A stretch of 64,000 nucleotides of DNA from Alteromonas gilva. GTDB taxonomy: Bacteria; Pseudomonadota; Gammaproteobacteria; Enterobacterales; Alteromonadaceae. A program made the translations under genes and the position numbers. Below the pieces are notes generated by a model. It had not been told where the DNA came from, ran no database searches, and saw nothing but the letters and a program-made list of their open reading frames with translations. The stretch is from the NCBI RefSeq assembly GCF_028595265.1, contig NZ_JAQQXP010000001.1, forward strand, positions 2,108,001-2,172,000, given 5' to 3'. Positions within the stretch are counted from its first letter, which is position 1. Every line of letters starts with the position of its first letter. Positions 46,414-56,079 of this stretch are shown piece after piece.

Positions 46414-47511
46414 ATGCTAAAAAATTCTGGTTCTTTCGTGCTGAAATGGCAACGCTTATTTGAAAACAATGAACGGCTGTTCTGGGTGTTACACACCGTA
46501 GGGTGGACGGGATTTGCTGTGGTGTATTACATTGGCTCGTTTCTTCATGAAGTGCGGCCAATCTTCTTATTCATAATTCTACTTAATTCTTATGCAGGCT
46601 GGATACTGACCATTCCGCTTCGCTATATTTATCGGTGGGCACGAAAACAAAACGCGGTAAAACTGCTGGTTACGGTGCTGGCGGCATCTTACGTAACTGC
46701 GCTTTTGTGGGCCGTGGTAAAAAATGTCAATTATTGGGAAATATATAAACACGGTTTTCGACCCGATGCCTGGTATTTGTATTTTAGTAACACCATCGAC
46801 TCAATGATCATGATTGGTTGCTGGAGCGGTTTGTACTTCGGTATTAAAAACTTTGAAATGTTACAGCGGGAAAAACAAAATGCGCTCAAGGCCAGTACCA
46901 TGGCGCATCAGGCCCATTTAAAAATGCTACGCTATCAGCTCAATCCGCATTTTTTATTTAATACCCTTAATGCCATTTCAACCCTCATCCTAATGAAAAA
47001 CAACGACACGGCTGAGGCGATGGTGTCGCGGCTAAGCGACTTCTTGCGCTACTCACTGGACAACGACCCTATCAAAAAAGTGGCATTAGGCCAGGAAATC
47101 AAAGCACTGCGACTCTACCTTGAAATTGAGAAGGTTCGTTTCGGTGAGCGCCTGGAAGTGCAGTGGAATGTTGAAGAGGATTGCGAAAATGCTATGGTTC
47201 CCAGTATGATACTGCAACCGATTGTTGAAAATGCCATTAAGCATGCCATTTCGAAGTTAGAACAATCCGGTAAACTTACCATTGATGCGCGCCGTTTTGG
47301 CAATGATCTGTTGCTGAATGTGGCGGATAACGGCCCTGGCGCAGATATCGTGGCTGGTCAGTTGAGTCGCAGCGGCGGGGTGGGTTTACCGAATATCAAA
47401 GAGCGCCTGCACGCGCTGTATAATCGTAATTTTGCATTCACTGTAGAGCATAATCAGCCTCAAGGCGTGCGTGTTAGTGTGCGTATTCCTTATGATGTAA
47501 AGGATAGTTAA
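46414..47511 (+). CDS. LytS/YehU-type sensor histidine kinase
   Basis: 365-aa kinase with four or so N-terminal membrane helices (about 22-145) and no large periplasmic domain. The His-kinase domain has phosphoacceptor His179 in LRYQLNPHFLFNTLN. The ATPase has the N box in PIVENAIKHAISKLE and a G box in VADNGPGADIV with GGVGLPNIKERL. It is 2 nt from its LytTR response regulator and forms a two-component system with it. The signal sensed is unknown. Confidence 0.93.
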   Translation: MLKNSGSFVLKWQRLFENNERLFWVLHTVGWTGFAVVYYIGSFLHEVRPIFLFIILLNSYAGWILTIPLRYIYRWARKQNAVKLLVTVLAASYVTALLWAVVKNVNYWEIYKHGFRPDAWYLYFSNTIDSMIMIGCWSGLYFGIKNFEMLQREKQNALKASTMAHQAHLKMLRYQLNPHFLFNTLNAISTLILMKNNDTAEAMVSRLSDFLRYSLDNDPIKKVALGQEIKALRLYLEIEKVRFGERLEVQWNVEEDCENAMVPSMILQPIVENAIKHAISKLEQSGKLTIDARRFGNDLLLNVADNGPGADIVAGQLSRSGGVGLPNIKERLHALYNRNFAFTVEHNQPQGVRVSVRIPYDVKDS

Positions 47512-47513
47512 TA

Positions 47514-48341
47514 ATGAGTCAGCAAAAAATAAAAACACTTATCGTTGATGATGAACCGTTAGCCCGCAGTGGACTAAGGTTACGCCTGGAAAAGTTCGAC
47601 GATGTCGAAGTGGTTGCTGAGTGCCAAAATGGTCTGGATGCGGTAAGTATGATTTCCCAGCACCGCCCGGATTTAGTTTTTCTCGATATTCAGATGCCAG
47701 GCTTAAATGGCTTCCAGGTGATAAATAAACTCAAGGAGTTAAAGCAACCGATTCCAATGATCGTGTTTGTTACCGCCTACGATAGCTATGCGATTAAAGC
47801 GTTTGATGTACATGCCATTGATTACCTGTTAAAGCCGGCCGATGATGAGCGACTCGGCGCTGCCCTGGCCAAGGTAAGAGAGTACTTTTCTACCCAGCAT
47901 CAGGATGAGCAGTCACGCAAACTGGTGAATCTGGTGGCCGAACTAACCGGCGATGACTGCGATGAAATCTTACGTAAACTCGCCAGCGGCGAAGCGGTTG
48001 AAACCAATCCGTATCCTGATGTGCTGGCAATCAAGGACGGCTCTGAGGTTACCCGTGTAAATGTGTCAGATATTCAGTGGATTGATGCGGCCGGGGATTA
48101 CATGTGCGTGCATTCATTGGACGGCATGCACATTATGCGCAAAACCATGAAAGAACTGGAGCAGGAGCTCAACCCCCAATTGTTTGTTCGGGTTCACCGC
48201 TCTGCCATTGCGAACATCCGCTATGTCAAAAAGCTCGTAAGTCACATAAGTGGTGAGTATCATTTAATTTTAAGTAACGATACAGAGCTCAAGGTTAGCC
48301 GCAGCCATCGCGATAAAGTAAAAGCAGCAATGAAAATGTAA
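47514..48341 (+). CDS. LytTR-family response regulator
   Basis: 275-aa regulator: receiver domain (LIVDDEPLARSGLRLRL, phosphoacceptor Asp58 in LVFLDIQMPG, Lys in DYLLKPADDERL) and a C-terminal LytTR DNA-binding domain (VNVSDIQWIDAAGDYMCVH; LFVRVHRSAIANIRYVKKL). A spacer of about 45 residues joins the two. Partner of the upstream kinase. The targets are unknown; the gene-poor region and chemoreceptor downstream could be among them. Confidence 0.94.
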   Translation: MSQQKIKTLIVDDEPLARSGLRLRLEKFDDVEVVAECQNGLDAVSMISQHRPDLVFLDIQMPGLNGFQVINKLKELKQPIPMIVFVTAYDSYAIKAFDVHAIDYLLKPADDERLGAALAKVREYFSTQHQDEQSRKLVNLVAELTGDDCDEILRKLASGEAVETNPYPDVLAIKDGSEVTRVNVSDIQWIDAAGDYMCVHSLDGMHIMRKTMKELEQELNPQLFVRVHRSAIANIRYVKKLVSHISGEYHLILSNDTELKVSRSHRDKVKAAMKM

Positions 48342-49235
48342 TGTAAATCGACTATGTACTGCTGGCGTTACAAACAAGTCTCGTTGGTTCGCTATTTATA
48401 TCCGCCATCAGTATGCGGTAGGCTACCGATGAGCCGGACATTATTGTTTGAGCCTGTTAAGCGCTGTTACTTTCTGAGTTATTCCTGGTTCGTGCAGGAT
48501 ACTTGCTGAGGGTACTTAGCGGTGTGGGACTGGTTGCAACGCTCCCGGCCTTGGGTGTTGTGTTGATTTATCTGCTACTACATCATTGATAGTGCCATTG
48601 TCAAATGGTGGATAACTCTTCGCTAAACGTTTATATCTATTGATATTGAAAGATATTGTCATATTTGTGTGAATGCATTTTCAACTAAGAGCCTTTATTT
48701 ATAAAGACCCCAATCCAGGCTATTTTATTTTCTGTGTGTCCGCAATTCCCTGTGGATATCCAGGAGATATCGATCTTTGATTTAGTATGTCAATTCTCTA
48801 ACCTTTTGATAGTTCAACATCAATGGTAAAACCACCACTTTCTTCGACGATAAAAATTTTTGCATAGTTTGCAGCCTGGCTTTTTCCAATACAGACAGTG
48901 TCAATCGTAGTCGCGCCGGTAACAGGCTGGCAGTTTGTTACTTTACTTTTGACGAAACGATTTATAGCCCTAACCACGTCGATTAATACTAGCACGCAAA
49001 CACAACTGCTCTTAGTCATGCCGGCATTGAGCCAGTTATATCAAAGAATAACGGGTTTAAATAACTAAATAGAAAAATGCCGACGACACATTAATACTGA
49101 AGTGCAGCCAAAATAGCGAAATTTCTGCTGATTAACCGAACAAGATATAAATCGGCATCTATAATGATTTTAAAGATACTCAAGTTACTGAATCGGCGGA
49201 CGATAACTATTTTATAATTATTTTAGGGGTGGGTA
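48342..49235. other. Gene-poor, AT-rich stretch upstream of chemoreceptor
   Basis: About 890 bp with no well-supported gene. A 73-codon minus-strand ORF (48798-49019, listed separately) is doubtful. Near 48429-48589 a 26-codon ORF (MSRTLLFEPVKRCYFLSYSW...) ends in TGA, and the next frame continues with a hydrophobic tract (VLSGVGLVATLPALGVVLIY) to a stop at 48587. This looks like a possible frameshifted small membrane gene, though coincidence is possible. Confidence 0.35.
48798..49019 (-). CDS. Doubtful small ORF, hypothetical
   Basis: 73 codons, not recognised. The first 20 residues are hydrophobic (VCVLVLIDVV) and could be a weak signal or anchor, and four cysteines are spread along the chain. 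There is no recognisable ribosome site, and base composition is not clearly coding. It may be a decayed gene in the gene-poor region. Confidence 0.25.
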   Translation of the reverse strand: MTKSSCVCVLVLIDVVRAINRFVKSKVTNCQPVTGATTIDTVCIGKSQAANYAKIFIVEESGGFTIDVELSKG

Positions 49236-50858
49236 ATGTTAAGAAAAATAAAAATTGCAAACCGGCTTATGTTGGCGTTTGGGTTAATGTGTTTGCTAAC
49301 GATACTGGTCAGTGCGATTGCGATCTATCGTTTTAACAATATGGAAGACAATTTAAACAACATCGCCGAACGTCGGTTACCATCAGCACTGATAACGGGC
49401 GAAATGAATCGCGAGTTTTTATTAATTAGACTCAATACTTTAAGCATGATTTATGCTGAGGATTCTGAACATTATAGATCCCTGAAAAAGCGTATGCAGC
49501 AGGCTCAGCGAAATTATGACGATGCGGCTGACAGAGTGGCAGAGTTTCATAAAACCGAAAAGGGTAGTGCTACGTTAAGCACTGTGACTTCAGCGAAACA
49601 ATACTACGATGAACAGCATCAGCAATTATTCGCGATGTTGGAAGACGGTAATTTCGATAAAGCGAAAGAGTTTCAGCGTTTACGCTTTGCAGACGCCTCC
49701 AGTCAAGTAACTGAAGCACTTTCTGCGCTGGCTCGTTATCAGGAAACTACCGGCGGGAATGCAGCGGTTAGAGCCAGAGAAGGGGCTACTTTAGCGATTT
49801 CAAATATGATCTTGATCACCATATTTGCCATTGTCGCAGCGATTATTCTGGCCTGGTTATTTGGCCGTAGTCTTATTCAGCCAATCCAAAATGCGCTATC
49901 TGTAAGCAGGCGTATTGCCGCTGGCGATCTGAGCCAGGCTTTTCATGACGATGCGCCTGACGAAGCAGGTGAAATGATCAGAGCCATGGCTGAGATGCAA
50001 TCCCAGTTACAAGCCACTATAAATGATATCAACACATCATCATTGAAATTAGCGTCAATGTCTGAGCAATTGAGCAACGTTACCCAACAGTCAACCCGCA
50101 CTCTTAATCAGCAAAGCAATGAATTAGAAATGGCAGCTACTGCGGTAAATGAATTAACCACCGCAGTAGAAGAAGTGGCGCAAAATGCTGCAGCAACATC
50201 ACAAAATTCTGAGCAGGCAGACAGTAAAGCAAAACATGGACTTGAGCGAGTTGATCACACCATTGATACCGTCGAGAAACTGGCAGGGGAATTACAGCAA
50301 ACTCGCGAACGGATCGATAAATTAGCCGATAGAGTAGGCGAGATTAGTACGGTGCTAGACGTGATTCGAGCCATCGCTGAACAAACCAATTTACTGGCAT
50401 TGAATGCAGCCATTGAGGCTGCAAGAGCTGGAGAGAGTGGTAGGGGGTTTGCCGTTGTTGCAGACGAAGTAAGAGCTTTGGCACATCGTACCCAGGAGTC
50501 AACGAAAGAGATCGAACGCATGATGCACTTAGTGCAAGGCGAAACTAAAGAATCGGTAGCGGCCATGACATCGAGTAGTGGGAGGGCGAGTGATACATTA
50601 ATTATCGCTAAAGAGGCTGGCGATGCAATCGGGCTGATCACTGAAGCAATATCACAAATAAGTGGTCAGAATCTTGTGATTGCCAGTGCGGCAGAAGAGC
50701 AAGCGACGGTTGCACGAGAGGTCGACAAGAACCTCGTTAATATACGAGATTTGGCTCAAGAAACTGCAACGGGTGCCAGCGAAACTCAAACTTCCAGCTC
50801 CGAGTTAGCTAAACTCGCCGATCACCTTAGTCAGCTAGTGACGAGATTTAAATTATAA
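49236..50858 (+). CDS. Methyl-accepting chemotaxis protein
   Basis: 540-aa chemoreceptor. TM1 (about 10-31), a periplasmic four-helix-bundle ligand domain (32-187), TM2 (about 190-212), HAMP and the cytoplasmic signalling coiled coil. The hairpin tip is EQTNLLALNAAIEAARAGES followed by GRGFAVVADEVRALAHRTQEST. No C-terminal CheR-tether pentapeptide is present. AGGGGTGGG precedes the ATG. The ligand is unknown. Confidence 0.95.
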   Translation: MLRKIKIANRLMLAFGLMCLLTILVSAIAIYRFNNMEDNLNNIAERRLPSALITGEMNREFLLIRLNTLSMIYAEDSEHYRSLKKRMQQAQRNYDDAADRVAEFHKTEKGSATLSTVTSAKQYYDEQHQQLFAMLEDGNFDKAKEFQRLRFADASSQVTEALSALARYQETTGGNAAVRAREGATLAISNMILITIFAIVAAIILAWLFGRSLIQPIQNALSVSRRIAAGDLSQAFHDDAPDEAGEMIRAMAEMQSQLQATINDINTSSLKLASMSEQLSNVTQQSTRTLNQQSNELEMAATAVNELTTAVEEVAQNAAATSQNSEQADSKAKHGLERVDHTIDTVEKLAGELQQTRERIDKLADRVGEISTVLDVIRAIAEQTNLLALNAAIEAARAGESGRGFAVVADEVRALAHRTQESTKEIERMMHLVQGETKESVAAMTSSSGRASDTLIIAKEAGDAIGLITEAISQISGQNLVIASAAEEQATVAREVDKNLVNIRDLAQETATGASETQTSSSELAKLADHLSQLVTRFKL

Positions 50859-50870
50859 ACAGAAAGTCAG

Positions 50871-50898
50871 TTAACCGAGCCAATCATGGCTCGGTTAA
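50871..50898. terminator. Perfect 11-bp hairpin between chemoreceptor and pfkA
   Basis: 50871-50881 pairs with 50888-50898 around loop AATCAT, 12 nt after the chemoreceptor stop and between convergent genes. No T-run follows, so it is a weaker terminator candidate. Confidence 0.55.
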
Positions 50899-51023
50899 TC
50901 CAGCCTTATTGTGCGCATTAAGTTTGGGGTAATATGTTCAGCCGCTTTGACACCAATGTGCCATAACATTATGTGAGCCAGTCTCCTGTTCCGTGAACTG
51001 GCAATTATCGGTTTGCTATCGGA

Positions 51024-52040
51024 CTATTTAGTTAAATCCCAGCTATGGCGCTCGTTGAGCATGGTCTTCATAGTGCGCGTCAGTGAGTCACTGAACACCT
51101 TTTTGGTTTCCCAGGTTTGTTCGAGTGGCACTTCTGCCGGCTCAAGATTTTGTTGGCCCACCATGATGCAATGTTTACCTTGTTCTACGCAGCGAACCGC
51201 CTCAACGCCGAGGGTGGTTGCTAATATCCTGTCCTGACTAACGGGTGAACCGCCACGCTGAACATGACCTAAAATGACCGGGCGCACCTCGCCGCCGGTC
51301 AGGTTTTCGAGTTTCTCAGCCAGTGTGTTAATTCCCTCCGGCCAAAGATTTTCAGTGAGAACAATGATAAAGCTCTCGTGGCCATAGCGCTTACGGTGAA
51401 TCGACAGTTGCTGATGAATATCGTTTAAGGTTTCGTCGGGATCGGTAAACAGCTCGGGTAAAATAGCATAATTTGCCGCACCGGATATGGCTGCTTTGGC
51501 GCCTAAAAAGCCGGCGTGACGGCCCATGACCTCAACCAGAAAGATGCGCTCAAATGCATCGGCGGTATCGCGCACTTTGTCGATAGAGTCCATAGCAGTT
51601 TGAATGGCAGTGTAGTAACCAATGGTAGTATCGGTGCCGTAAATATCGTTATCGATAGTGGCCGGGAGACCAATCACCTGACCGTCCCAAAATTTACTTA
51701 AGTGTTTAGCGCCGCGAAACGAGCCATCACCGCCGAGGATCAAAATAGCGTCTATGGCGAGTTCACTAAGATGTTTAGCGGCGTTTTTGGCAGCGCTGTC
51801 TTGTTTAAATTCTTCGCAGCGGGCGCTACGTAAAATAGTGCCGCCACGCTGTATGATATTGTGCACTTTCTTGCTGTCGAGCTTGCGCCAGTTAGGTGCA
51901 AGCAGGCCATGAAAGCCGTGCTCAAAGCCAATGACGGTGTGGCCGGCACCTTCGCTGGCCACGACAATAGCTCTGATGCAGGCATTCATGCCTGGTGCAT
52001 CACCGCCTGAGGTAAGTACTGCAATTCTTTTCGTGGTCAC
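51024..52040 (-). CDS. pfkA: ATP-dependent 6-phosphofructokinase
   Basis: 338-aa glycolytic enzyme that phosphorylates fructose 6-phosphate. Motifs are LTSGGDAPGMN, ILGGDGSFRGA (the Gly after Asp marks ATP rather than pyrophosphate use), LPATIDNDIYGTD with catalytic Asp130, and GHVQRGGSPVSQDR. The GTG at 52040 is chosen because AAAGGAAG sits 6 nt upstream and the product then aligns with PfkA; a GTG at 52103 would add 21 unrelated residues. Presence of PfkA implies a working Embden-Meyerhof pathway. Confidence 0.94.
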   Translation of the reverse strand: MTTKRIAVLTSGGDAPGMNACIRAIVVASEGAGHTVIGFEHGFHGLLAPNWRKLDSKKVHNIIQRGGTILRSARCEEFKQDSAAKNAAKHLSELAIDAILILGGDGSFRGAKHLSKFWDGQVIGLPATIDNDIYGTDTTIGYYTAIQTAMDSIDKVRDTADAFERIFLVEVMGRHAGFLGAKAAISGAANYAILPELFTDPDETLNDIHQQLSIHRKRYGHESFIIVLTENLWPEGINTLAEKLENLTGGEVRPVILGHVQRGGSPVSQDRILATTLGVEAVRCVEQGKHCIMVGQQNLEPAEVPLEQTWETKKVFSDSLTRTMKTMLNERHSWDLTK

Positions 52041-52218
52041 AATGACTTCCTTTACATTTTGAAACACAAGCATAGCACTCGTGAGGGAATTTGTAGTCGC
52101 CACTGTAGTCTTAATTTGACTACTATGCGTAAAACCAGCAACAACCCAATGACACTGTCATCAATAAGGTTGTCAGTTTCCAGAGGGGATGCCAAGTGAA
52201 AATTATCAGGAAGACACA

Positions 52219-53067
52219 ATGAAAAAAGGTTTGTTGATTGCGATCATCTTTTTGCTGGTGGGCTGTTCCACTAAATTTACCTACAACAATTTGGATTGGC
52301 TGATCCACTGGTATATCGACGACTACGTTTCGCTGACAGACGAACAGGAAGAGTTCTTTGACGATCATTTTGCCCAGTGGCAACAATGGCATCGCAGCGA
52401 AGAGTTGAGCAAATATATTGCCCATTTACGCGCACTCAAAGCCGATTTGAGCGCACCGACACTGACCGCGCAACAGATTGAAATGCATATGCAGGACAGC
52501 CGCCTGCATTGGGAACGTCTGCGGGATCGCGTTAGCCCGGCTCTTGCTCAGATAGCCTATGATCTCACTGACGAGCAAATTGAGTCGCTATTTGACGAGA
52601 TTAACGACAAAAACGACGAGATCCGTGAGTCGCTGGCGGATTACGCTGAAATGTCGGTGGAAGAACAAGCAGAAGAGCGACTCGACAATTTAGAAGACGA
52701 TGTAAGTGAATACATAGGCCGCCTCAACCAGGAACAAAAACGCATTATTAAGGCTTTCGCTCCCGAATTTAACAGCACACGGGCGTTGTGGTTAAAATAC
52801 CGCACAGAAATGCAACAAGGGGCCAGAACACTGCTGGCAAACCGCAAACAAAATCCGTTGTTTAGAACCGAGTTAGTCGCACTTATTACCCGTCCGGAAG
52901 ATTTCAGGAGTGAAACCTACCGGACTCTTAGGGTTGAGAATACCCGCACCTATGCGAAAATGGCCGAACAGCTGTTCTATACCCTGGATAAAAAACAAAA
53001 AAGGAAGCTTATAGGGGAAATTGACGATATGATTGAAGACCTTGAATACCTTATGAGTAACGAATAA
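52219..53067 (+). CDS. DUF6279-type lipoprotein
   Basis: 282-aa lipoprotein: signal MKKGLLIAIIFLLVGC with lipobox LVGC. The mature part is highly charged and helical, beginning KFTYNNLDWLIHWYIDDYVS, the hallmark of the DUF6279 family. Function unknown. The ATG at 52219 is preferred over 52189 because AGGAAG precedes it and it places the signal at the N-terminus. The stop is directly followed by the TTG of the next gene. Confidence 0.87.
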   Translation: MKKGLLIAIIFLLVGCSTKFTYNNLDWLIHWYIDDYVSLTDEQEEFFDDHFAQWQQWHRSEELSKYIAHLRALKADLSAPTLTAQQIEMHMQDSRLHWERLRDRVSPALAQIAYDLTDEQIESLFDEINDKNDEIRESLADYAEMSVEEQAEERLDNLEDDVSEYIGRLNQEQKRIIKAFAPEFNSTRALWLKYRTEMQQGARTLLANRKQNPLFRTELVALITRPEDFRSETYRTLRVENTRTYAKMAEQLFYTLDKKQKRKLIGEIDDMIEDLEYLMSNE

Positions 53068-53985
53068 TTGGATAGCCAATACAGGCCCCTCTATGGGTTT
53101 TGTTTATCATTAACTACTGCTGTGCTATGGGGTGTATTGCCGCTTTTTTTAACCGTTTGTTTGCAGGCCATGGATAGCCAGACGATTACGTTGTACCGCT
53201 TTGTTGCTGCTGCCATTCTGGTCGGTGCCTGGTTGCTTTACCGGCGCCAGTTACCCAAAGTACACCGCTACCGTAAGGCGATTATCGTTTTAGCGATTGC
53301 CTGTACCTTTATGTTGGTGGTGAATTACGTATTTAATGTCGCCGGACTACAATACTTAAGCCCCGGTAGCGTACAGGTGTTTATGCAGGTTGCGCCGTTT
53401 GCACTAATGATAGGTGGCGTGTTCTTGTATAAAGAACACTTTAGTCGACTGCAGTTTTGGGGAGCCGGCAGTTTATTGATTGGCCTTATGCTCTTTTTTA
53501 ACCAGCGATTACCACAAATCATTGCCTCTGATAGCGAAGATAGTATTGGCATCATATTTACGTTTATCGCGGCGGTAACCTGGGCCGGCTATGCTCTGTG
53601 CCAGAAGCCATTAATGAAAAACATGTCTGCCATGCAGCTAACCCTGATTATTTATATTCTGGGCAGTTTTATTTTGCTTCCGTTTACCTCACCGTTTGCC
53701 ATTGCCAGTATCAACGAAGTACAGGGATGGGCGCTGTTGTTCTGCTGTTTGAATACGTTTATTGCCTATGGGGCGTTTACCGAAGCTATGCGGGTATGGT
53801 ATGCATCGAGGGTCAGCGCCGTAATTGCAACGGCACCGGTGTTTACCTTTATATCCATGGCCAGTGCCGAAGCGTTATTTCCAGGCCGGTTTGAACAACC
53901 TCCGCTGGGACCGCTTGCCATCGTTGGCGCCGCCATGGTGATCAGCGGCTCGGTGATGGCTGCGTTAGGCAGAGGCAAGCGCTAA
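53068..53985 (+). CDS. EamA/DMT-family transporter
   Basis: 305-aa inner-membrane protein with about ten membrane helices in two EamA repeats (LTTAVLWGVLPLFLTVCLQA; FIAAVTWAGYALCQKPLMKN). Drug/metabolite transporter superfamily, substrate unknown. It starts with a TTG that abuts the preceding TAA; no later start keeps helix 1. This implies translational coupling to the lipoprotein gene. Confidence 0.88.
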   Translation: MDSQYRPLYGFCLSLTTAVLWGVLPLFLTVCLQAMDSQTITLYRFVAAAILVGAWLLYRRQLPKVHRYRKAIIVLAIACTFMLVVNYVFNVAGLQYLSPGSVQVFMQVAPFALMIGGVFLYKEHFSRLQFWGAGSLLIGLMLFFNQRLPQIIASDSEDSIGIIFTFIAAVTWAGYALCQKPLMKNMSAMQLTLIIYILGSFILLPFTSPFAIASINEVQGWALLFCCLNTFIAYGAFTEAMRVWYASRVSAVIATAPVFTFISMASAEALFPGRFEQPPLGPLAIVGAAMVISGSVMAALGRGKR

Positions 53986-53993
53986 ACCACGAG

Positions 53994-54293
53994 TCAGGGA
54001 TTGGTTCTGGTTTCTTGTTTGCTTATCGGCGTTTCGCCATTTTTACAGATAGTGTCGTAATCATCGCGGTAATAGCGAAAGTTTTCGCATTCTGCCTCAT
54101 ACCGTTGTCGTGCAGTAAGGGCCATTTGCGGGTTTTTAGGGTTACGAATAGCCTGCTCAAGCACTTTACACTGCTGAGCCTGCGCTTTGACTTCCATAAT
54201 ATCTTCACAAAGTGTTGACTGACTTGCACATCCTGTTAGCCATGAACCTGCCAAGAGCATACACGAGCTTGCGATTAACATATGATGTTTCAT
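53994..54293 (-). CDS. Small cysteine-containing lipoprotein, hypothetical
   Basis: 99-aa lipoprotein: signal peptide ending LTGCASQ, then a charged mature region with four more cysteines (LCEDIM, QQCKVL, AECENF, TICKNG) that could form two disulfides. Not recognised. It lies 40 nt downstream of the REC-TPR gene on the same strand and may be co-transcribed. AGAGAG precedes the ATG. Confidence 0.7.
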   Translation of the reverse strand: MKHHMLIASSCMLLAGSWLTGCASQSTLCEDIMEVKAQAQQCKVLEQAIRNPKNPQMALTARQRYEAECENFRYYRDDYDTICKNGETPISKQETRTNP

Positions 54294-54333
54294 AGTACTC
54301 TCTCTTTTTTGCTCTTAACTGATGTTGTTTTAA

Positions 54334-55986
54334 TTATAACGTAGCAATACCTAAGCGTAATAATTCTTCACGTAAACCATCAAATTTCTCCTGATGTTGT
54401 TTACGCATCGGTGCATGGTTTAGGATCTTATATACTTGCCGTGCTTCTCTAATCAGCTTTGCGTCATCGGTTTTGTCCTTGCCCAACAGCTTTAAAATAC
54501 ATTGCAGTAAGTTAAGCGTGATCCCGGCATTAACGGGAGATAATACCAGCGCTGCATTAAATACGGGCTTGGCATCGGCGTATTTCTCCTGTTGATAAAG
54601 CTGAATTCCCTTGCGGTTTAACTGGGTATATTTTTGTTCGCTCTCTTTGCACTGACTGGAGATATGCTGGATCACGCGCAGGCTCGCCTCATCGAGTTCG
54701 ATGCCTTGTTCTTTCAGTAACGCGGTAAGCGTACTGATTTCTTCAAACTCGCCAAGATCAGCCATAAGCTGAAGACTTGAGGTGGCCAGCGAGCCAGGAT
54801 ATTCCTCGAATTGTTTTTCGATGGCCTCCTGGGTTTCAATGAGTGAACGTTTGGCATCGATTAACTTACCATCAATGGCATCGACACGGGCATGGATGAG
54901 TTGATCGAAAATTTCCAGGTTAAACGGTTCGTCGACCCGCTGCAGTGCGTCATCGTAGGGCGCGCGCTGCAACTGCAATAATGCTTCTTGCTGAAAACGG
55001 TGGCGCTGGGTTTTGGAGTCGGCCGCTTCGGCAGCGTCAAGCAGCGACGAAATATGATTACACCAGTAATTGACCCGCTTAAAAATCGTGTTTTTAGACA
55101 GATTCCAGGTTGCTTTGGTGGATTCGATCAGGAGCTCAAAATTATTGTTTTCACGGGCAATTTGGCAGGCCAGATGTTGACGCTGTAAAGACAGCGGTGA
55201 GTTTTTAATGGCCTGTTTAATGTAATCGATGGCTTCTTCTGGCTGATTTTGTGCAGACTTGGCCTGCGCCAGAATATCCAGTGCTTCGGGGTCGAACTGA
55301 TTTAAGTTTAACACCTGATTGGCGCACTTTATTGCTTCCGGGTATTGCTTCATGGCCAGATGCGTTTTACCCAAGGCTAATTGCGCCCACTGGCTGGGTA
55401 ATAAATCAGCCTGACTGGTGAGAAGGGCCTGCGCCTCCTGGTATTTATTCTGCTGCCAGAACATTTCGGTTTGCAGGGCTACCGAGGTGCGATTATAGGA
55501 GCCCGGCATGTTTTCCAGTTGCTGCAGTGCTGACTCAGCCTGGGGGTAGTCTTTTTCTGTCAGCGCCGATAATACATCGATAAAGAACTGCTTTTTTTGC
55601 CACGCTTTATTCAGGCGATTTTTTAGCTGGGCCTGTGAAAATGGTTTGAGCAAATAATCATCGGGGTTGTGCTCCAGGGAGCCTAGTACGATAGGACGGG
55701 CCGCATCGGCACTGATCAGTAAAAAGACTGCTCCGGGCCCAATTAATGTGCGATGTTGCAGCTCCTGATACAGCTCGAAGCCATTTTTTTTGTTTGAGCC
55801 CAGGTGCAAGTCACTAACAATAATATCAACCTGATGGTTGCGACAAAACTTAATCGCCTGGTCTGCGCTGGTTGCCATCATGACGTCCTTAGCCCCTAAG
55901 TTTGTCAAGAGTCCTTTCAGCAAAACTAAAAAAGGGCGCTGATCCTCAACTACAAGGATATTAACGTCCTGATAGGGCACTCCCAA
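54334..55986 (-). CDS. Response regulator with TPR-rich output domain (second paralog)
   Basis: 550-aa paralog of the protein at 31592-33253. The N-terminal receiver has Glu-Asp in LVVEDQRPFLV, phosphoacceptor Asp59 in IIVSDLHLGS, and Lys in DYLLKPFSQ. The remainder is tetratricopeptide-type repeats (for example LAQAKSAQNQPEEAIDYIKQ), with no DNA-binding domain. Translation probably starts at TTG (55986) after GGGAG; a GTG two codons later is possible. No adjacent kinase. Confidence 0.85.
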   Translation of the reverse strand: MGVPYQDVNILVVEDQRPFLVLLKGLLTNLGAKDVMMATSADQAIKFCRNHQVDIIVSDLHLGSNKKNGFELYQELQHRTLIGPGAVFLLISADAARPIVLGSLEHNPDDYLLKPFSQAQLKNRLNKAWQKKQFFIDVLSALTEKDYPQAESALQQLENMPGSYNRTSVALQTEMFWQQNKYQEAQALLTSQADLLPSQWAQLALGKTHLAMKQYPEAIKCANQVLNLNQFDPEALDILAQAKSAQNQPEEAIDYIKQAIKNSPLSLQRQHLACQIARENNNFELLIESTKATWNLSKNTIFKRVNYWCNHISSLLDAAEAADSKTQRHRFQQEALLQLQRAPYDDALQRVDEPFNLEIFDQLIHARVDAIDGKLIDAKRSLIETQEAIEKQFEEYPGSLATSSLQLMADLGEFEEISTLTALLKEQGIELDEASLRVIQHISSQCKESEQKYTQLNRKGIQLYQQEKYADAKPVFNAALVLSPVNAGITLNLLQCILKLLGKDKTDDAKLIREARQVYKILNHAPMRKQHQEKFDGLREELLRLGIATL

Positions 55987-56079
55987 TGTTTGCTCCCGTC
56001 GCTGGCGATACTTTAAGTTAATTTACTAAAGGATAATGTGAACGCGCCGATTAAGCTAGTAAGTCTTTAATATTTATGA

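Noticed and set aside
52041..52103. Longer GTG start for pfkA
   Set aside because: The added 21 residues do not align with phosphofructokinases, and a strong AAAGGAAG site directly precedes the GTG at 52040.
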